A stretch of DNA of 64,000 bases from Muribaculaceae bacterium (GTDB lineage: Bacteria; Bacteroidota; Bacteroidia; Bacteroidales; Muribaculaceae). Positions within the stretch are counted from its first letter, which is position 1; each line of letters begins with the position of its first letter. Of the stretch, positions 61,063 through 64,000 are shown in pieces. The notes beneath the pieces are model-generated. The model did not search any database. It saw nothing but the letters and a program-made list of their open reading frames with translations, and was not told the origin of the DNA. Where the stretch lies: the NCBI GenBank assembly GCA_022510505.1, contig JAFLTL010000004.1, positions 46,133 to 110,132 on the forward strand. Direction: 5' to 3'. A program made the position numbers and the translations under genes.

Positions 61063-63747
61063 TCAACGTCCGCTCAGGTGTATCATAGAAGCGATGTGTC
61101 GGTTGAAATGCACTTCTTCGAGAAGTTTTTCAACAGTCAGATGCATTCGGTATCTCCAATAGTGTCTTGAATTAGCGGGGACATTTATTTGTTCGTCGGC
61201 AGGATTGTTTCTTCTCAGCTGGGGTGATATAGATAGCCAGTCCTGTAGAGGAAGGATGCAAAGCATCGAAGGAGAATGGAGATTCATGTTGACGATTTTT
61301 TCGCAAATCCATGGTTCGGCAAAGAACGGTACGTCTCCATGCTCATGCAGTTCATTATGGTAGAAATGTGAGGTTTTCTCACGGTTTTCTTCCCACCATC
61401 CCCTAATGCCGCTCATGTCATGTGTTGAAGTAGTGCACACTGATAGATAGGGGTAATGTCTTGTTTGTCCGAATTCTACCTTAGGATCCTTTGGCATTCG
61501 TTGAATTTCGAGTGCAAGAATTTGTAGTGCGTCCATGACGGCCGGCACACAGCTTGGAATCATTCCCAGATCTTCGGCACAGGTCAGCATATTAGTCGAC
61601 TCTAGCAAAGGTGGAAGTTTCCACATTGCCTTATCATACCAGAAGTCATTGTGACGATGATAGTAGAAATCATTGTATAGTCGGTCGAAACACCAGCGTT
61701 CATAGTCGTTCAGTGAACGGTAACGATAGGTGAATTGTGCTGAAATTCTGGGATGGTATTTTCCTTTTTGATAGGGGTCTTCAATGAAAAGGACATCGTC
61801 TATCAACCCCAACAGAGCATTGCATAGACGGGTGTTTTTCTCGTCCTTGTCAAGTTTGGCGAAATATTCGGCAACTTTTTTCTGAGTATCAAATTCCTCT
61901 TTGAGTCGATAGGATCCGTCATTATTTGAAATAAGGAATTTATTTTTAGCCTCGTCGGTGAACTCTCCGAAAAAGTCATTCAGGAACCATTCCATAATGA
62001 ACGGTTTAGTGTCGACGCTAACGTTAATCCAAAAGTCATAGGAATTCCTTAGTTCCTCAGGTGAGAAAGGAAGTGCCGGGTGGAACACTCCGAGAAGTCC
62101 ATGCAGGGCATCCTCAGGTATTTGCCATATACGGAAGAATCCGAGAACATGGTCGATTCGGTAAGCATCGAAATATTCGGCCATTTTTCTGAATCTTGCT
62201 TTCCACCATGCAAAGCCGTCTTTAGCCATTTCATCCCAGTTATAGGTTGGGAATCCCCAGTTTTGTCCTAACACCGAGAAGTCGTCGGGTGGAGCACCGG
62301 CAGAGGTGTTCATGTTGAACAGCAGCGGTGACTGCCATGCATCGGCGCTGGTTCTTGAGATTCCGATTGGGATGTCACCTTTGATGGCAACTCCGTGGCT
62401 ACGTGCATAGTCGCTGACCGTTCTCATTTGTCGGTCAAGATGATATTGCACATAAAACACGAATTCAATTTCTTTTTTATTGTCTTCGATAAAACGGTTA
62501 ATCTTATCGGGCTCATAAACTGCATATTCTCCCCATGCAGTGAAGTCAGGAGTATGAAACTTATCGCGAAGTACGCAGAAAGCGGCGTAGGGTTTCAACC
62601 AATGGCTGTTTGCACTGACAAACTCTTTGAATTCGTTTGACTCAAGTGTTTTCGCTCCTTCCTGTTCAAAAATCTCGCGAGTATATTCGGCTTTTGTTTT
62701 GGTAACAAGTTCATAGTCGATTTGATGGAGTTCATTGAGTTGTTTTCGTAGTTCCTCGTAATGTTTTCTCCTTTTGGCATCCTTCAGCAGTCCGAGTTGT
62801 TCGAGTCGAAGATACATTGGATGTAGTGCGAACGTAGAGTTGGCGTTATAGGGATAGGAATCCTGCCAGGTGTAACTCATCGTTGTGTCATTGATTGGAA
62901 GAATCTGGAGGAATTTCTGTCCTGTAGCAACTGCCCAGTCGACCATTTTCATCAAATCGAAGAAATCACCCACTCCGAAATCCTCTTCGGTTCTGACCGA
63001 GAACACCGGTATGGCGACTCCGGCAGCTTTCCAATCATGAAAAGGATTAACCAGTCTCAGTCCTGTGAAGGCGTTGACCGTGGTCGGTGCGTCGGTGGGA
63101 AGCTGGAGACTTCGGTTGTTACCGTTTTCCCATGTGATACGACTTCCATCTTTTTTCTTTATGAGGAACTTATATTCGAAAGCTCGGGGGAGTTTTTTAG
63201 CAGGGATATTGATGGACCAAGTCGGGAAATCGGCGTCGTTCATTTCGAGAGCTTTCTCGGGACTCCATTTGCCAAGTTTTTCGCAATCACCCGATATCGC
63301 GACTATTTCATCCGAGGCAATCATTGGTGCGTCAACAGTTATTGTGATGTCACCTTTTGTCGGTCTTTCGAATTTGAGTCGTGGGAAACGACGGTTAACG
63401 GTATCGACAATTGCTGAAGAATAGAACGGCTTATCCCAGGGCATGTCTTGCCAACGGTCGAAAAGTCGAATTGATTCGACTTTGTTTTTCGGCTGTCGGA
63501 AAACATGTGGAATGCTGCCCCACTCGTTTCTGAGTTGTGTGCCGTCTTCATTCCTGACTGAGTAAATATATGGGAAGTCTTTGGTGTCGTCGGGGACTTC
63601 AATCGTAGTTGTCCATTGGTCGGCGCCGATTGGGTCGAGGGGAACAGCTTTGTTTGAGTCAAGCTCTCCGAGTTGTGGGATGTCGCCGGTGATCCAGAGT
63701 GATTCTCCCCAATTGGTGTGGTAGTTGATATAAAAAGTGATTTTCAT
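61063..63747 (-). CDS. malQ: 4-alpha-glucanotransferase, DPE2-like with two CBM20 domains
   Basis: About 894 residues from the ATG at 63745-63747 (MKITFYINYHTNWGESLWI). Two N-terminal starch-binding CBM20 domains (residues about 1-110 and 125-225) precede a GH77 domain carrying an insertion, the plan of plant DPE2 amylomaltases. Catalytic parts: AYRIDHVLGFFRIWQIP (nucleophile Asp), CAEDLGMIPSCVPAVM (acid/base Glu) and STHDMSGIRGWWEENR (Asp). It disproportionates maltodextrins in the cytosol, complementing the glycogen cluster at 26274-30911. The stop lies three bases from the rodA stop. Confidence 0.95.
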   Translation of the reverse strand: MKITFYINYHTNWGESLWITGDIPQLGELDSNKAVPLDPIGADQWTTTIEVPDDTKDFPYIYSVRNEDGTQLRNEWGSIPHVFRQPKNKVESIRLFDRWQDMPWDKPFYSSAIVDTVNRRFPRLKFERPTKGDITITVDAPMIASDEIVAISGDCEKLGKWSPEKALEMNDADFPTWSINIPAKKLPRAFEYKFLIKKKDGSRITWENGNNRSLQLPTDAPTTVNAFTGLRLVNPFHDWKAAGVAIPVFSVRTEEDFGVGDFFDLMKMVDWAVATGQKFLQILPINDTTMSYTWQDSYPYNANSTFALHPMYLRLEQLGLLKDAKRRKHYEELRKQLNELHQIDYELVTKTKAEYTREIFEQEGAKTLESNEFKEFVSANSHWLKPYAAFCVLRDKFHTPDFTAWGEYAVYEPDKINRFIEDNKKEIEFVFYVQYHLDRQMRTVSDYARSHGVAIKGDIPIGISRTSADAWQSPLLFNMNTSAGAPPDDFSVLGQNWGFPTYNWDEMAKDGFAWWKARFRKMAEYFDAYRIDHVLGFFRIWQIPEDALHGLLGVFHPALPFSPEELRNSYDFWINVSVDTKPFIMEWFLNDFFGEFTDEAKNKFLISNNDGSYRLKEEFDTQKKVAEYFAKLDKDEKNTRLCNALLGLIDDVLFIEDPYQKGKYHPRISAQFTYRYRSLNDYERWCFDRLYNDFYYHRHNDFWYDKAMWKLPPLLESTNMLTCAEDLGMIPSCVPAVMDALQILALEIQRMPKDPKVEFGQTRHYPYLSVCTTSTHDMSGIRGWWEENREKTSHFYHNELHEHGDVPFFAEPWICEKIVNMNLHSPSMLCILPLQDWLSISPQLRRNNPADEQINVPANSRHYWRYRMHLTVEKLLEEVHFNRHIASMIHLSGR

Positions 63748-63768
63748 GATGTTATAATTTGTATATAG

Positions 63769-63776
63769 CAAAAATA
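63769..63776 (-). promoter_or_regulatory. -7 promoter element for malQ
   Basis: Minus-strand TATTTTTG, 21 bases before the malQ ATG at 63747; it lies upstream of, and so allows, the alternative ATG eight codons earlier only with a near-zero leader. Confidence 0.5.
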
Positions 63777-63876
63777 ATAAATGTTTTTAAGTTGTTGTGT
63801 TGTTATGTCGTTTGGTTGTTAAGTTTTTGTGTTTTTGTTGAGGAAAGTTAAATTGTGTTAATTTTAGGTGAGGGTA

Positions 63877-63908
63877 TTTGCGGGAATAAAATTCATGTTG
63901 TACCTTTG
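63877..63908 (+). promoter_or_regulatory. Strong promoter for a gene beyond the right edge
   Basis: TTTG at 63877-63880, a 20-base spacer and TACCTTTG at 63901-63908: the best complete -33/-7 pair in the window. The rest of 63777-63876 is T-rich and shows no gene. Confidence 0.7.
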
Positions 63909-63913
63909 CACAG

Positions 63914-63947
63914 TTTTTCGCGATACCCCTATGGTTAGCGTGAAAAA
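63914..63947 (+). other. Leader hairpin downstream of right-edge promoter
   Basis: TTTTTCGCG (63914-63922) pairs with CGTGAAAAA (63939-63947) over nine base pairs including one G-T, with a 16-base loop containing a CC/GG inner pairing. It would lie a few bases into the transcript, before an ORF not in the window. Confidence 0.5.
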
Positions 63948-64000
63948 TTCGAAGTTTGAAATAATGCAACAGACGAAAGTAGTACAAGGAAACTAACAAA

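Overview
The window is a stretch of chromosome from a member of the Bacteroidales (phylum Bacteroidota), probably a gut or gut-like species. The evidence is direct: -7 promoter elements of the form TAnnTTTG precede many transcription units, lpxC is fused to fabZ, and typical Bacteroidota families occur (DUF2723 protein, DUF3098 protein, DPE2-like amylomaltase with two starch-binding domains, GH57/GT4/debranching glycogen cluster). A perfect match to the bacterial parS consensus lies next to mnmG, which suggests the left end is near the replication origin. I cannot name the species.

Layout. 1-6482 (minus strand): apt (partial), parS, mnmG, ybeY, an Sfp-type phosphopantetheinyl transferase, free-methionine-sulfoxide reductase, an ATP-grasp-like protein and an AspT/YidE transporter; three intergenic gaps in and beside this block carry a composite short-period repeat. 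6635-12016: a DUF2723 membrane protein, a queG that lacks its normal N-terminus, and a convergent GT2 glycosyltransferase. 12038-26049: an accessory gene cluster reading rightwards: a 46-residue membrane peptide, a MATE exporter fused to an RsbW-like ATPase/kinase domain, a 2,980-residue NRPS (A-T-C-A-T-C-A-T-reductase), a Cache-SpoIIE phosphatase-RsbW protein, a STAS antagonist and a small outer-membrane barrel. 26274-30911: glycogen/alpha-glucan metabolism, closed by a strong bidirectional terminator. 31016-33485: an Abi_2/HEPN-type gene, an ECF sigma factor and rubrerythrin. 33653-53712: housekeeping operons (carAB, surE, lpxD-lpxC/fabZ-lpxA, gpmI, ftsX, uppP, truB, queA, universal stress protein, DedA, rpe, nadK, nadD, nfnAB). 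53769-61059: purH, then the rod-shape and elongasome operon mreB-mreC-mreD-mrdA-rodA. 61063-63747 (minus): malQ. The last 230 bases hold a strong promoter and structured leader for a gene outside the window.

The most interesting system is the NRPS locus. The synthetase ends in a reductase, so a short peptide (or N-acyl dipeptide) should be released as an aldehyde or alcohol. Around it sit all the parts of a partner-switching circuit: a PP2C phosphatase with an extracellular Cache sensor, a STAS protein with a candidate phosphoserine, and two RsbW-type kinase domains, one of them fused to the exporter. This suggests that production or export of the peptide is tuned by an external signal through STAS phosphorylation. 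The phosphopantetheinyl transferase needed to arm the three carrier domains is about 11 kb away. The window also holds queA and queG, the last two known steps to queuosine, which makes the defective-looking 5' end of queG worth checking.
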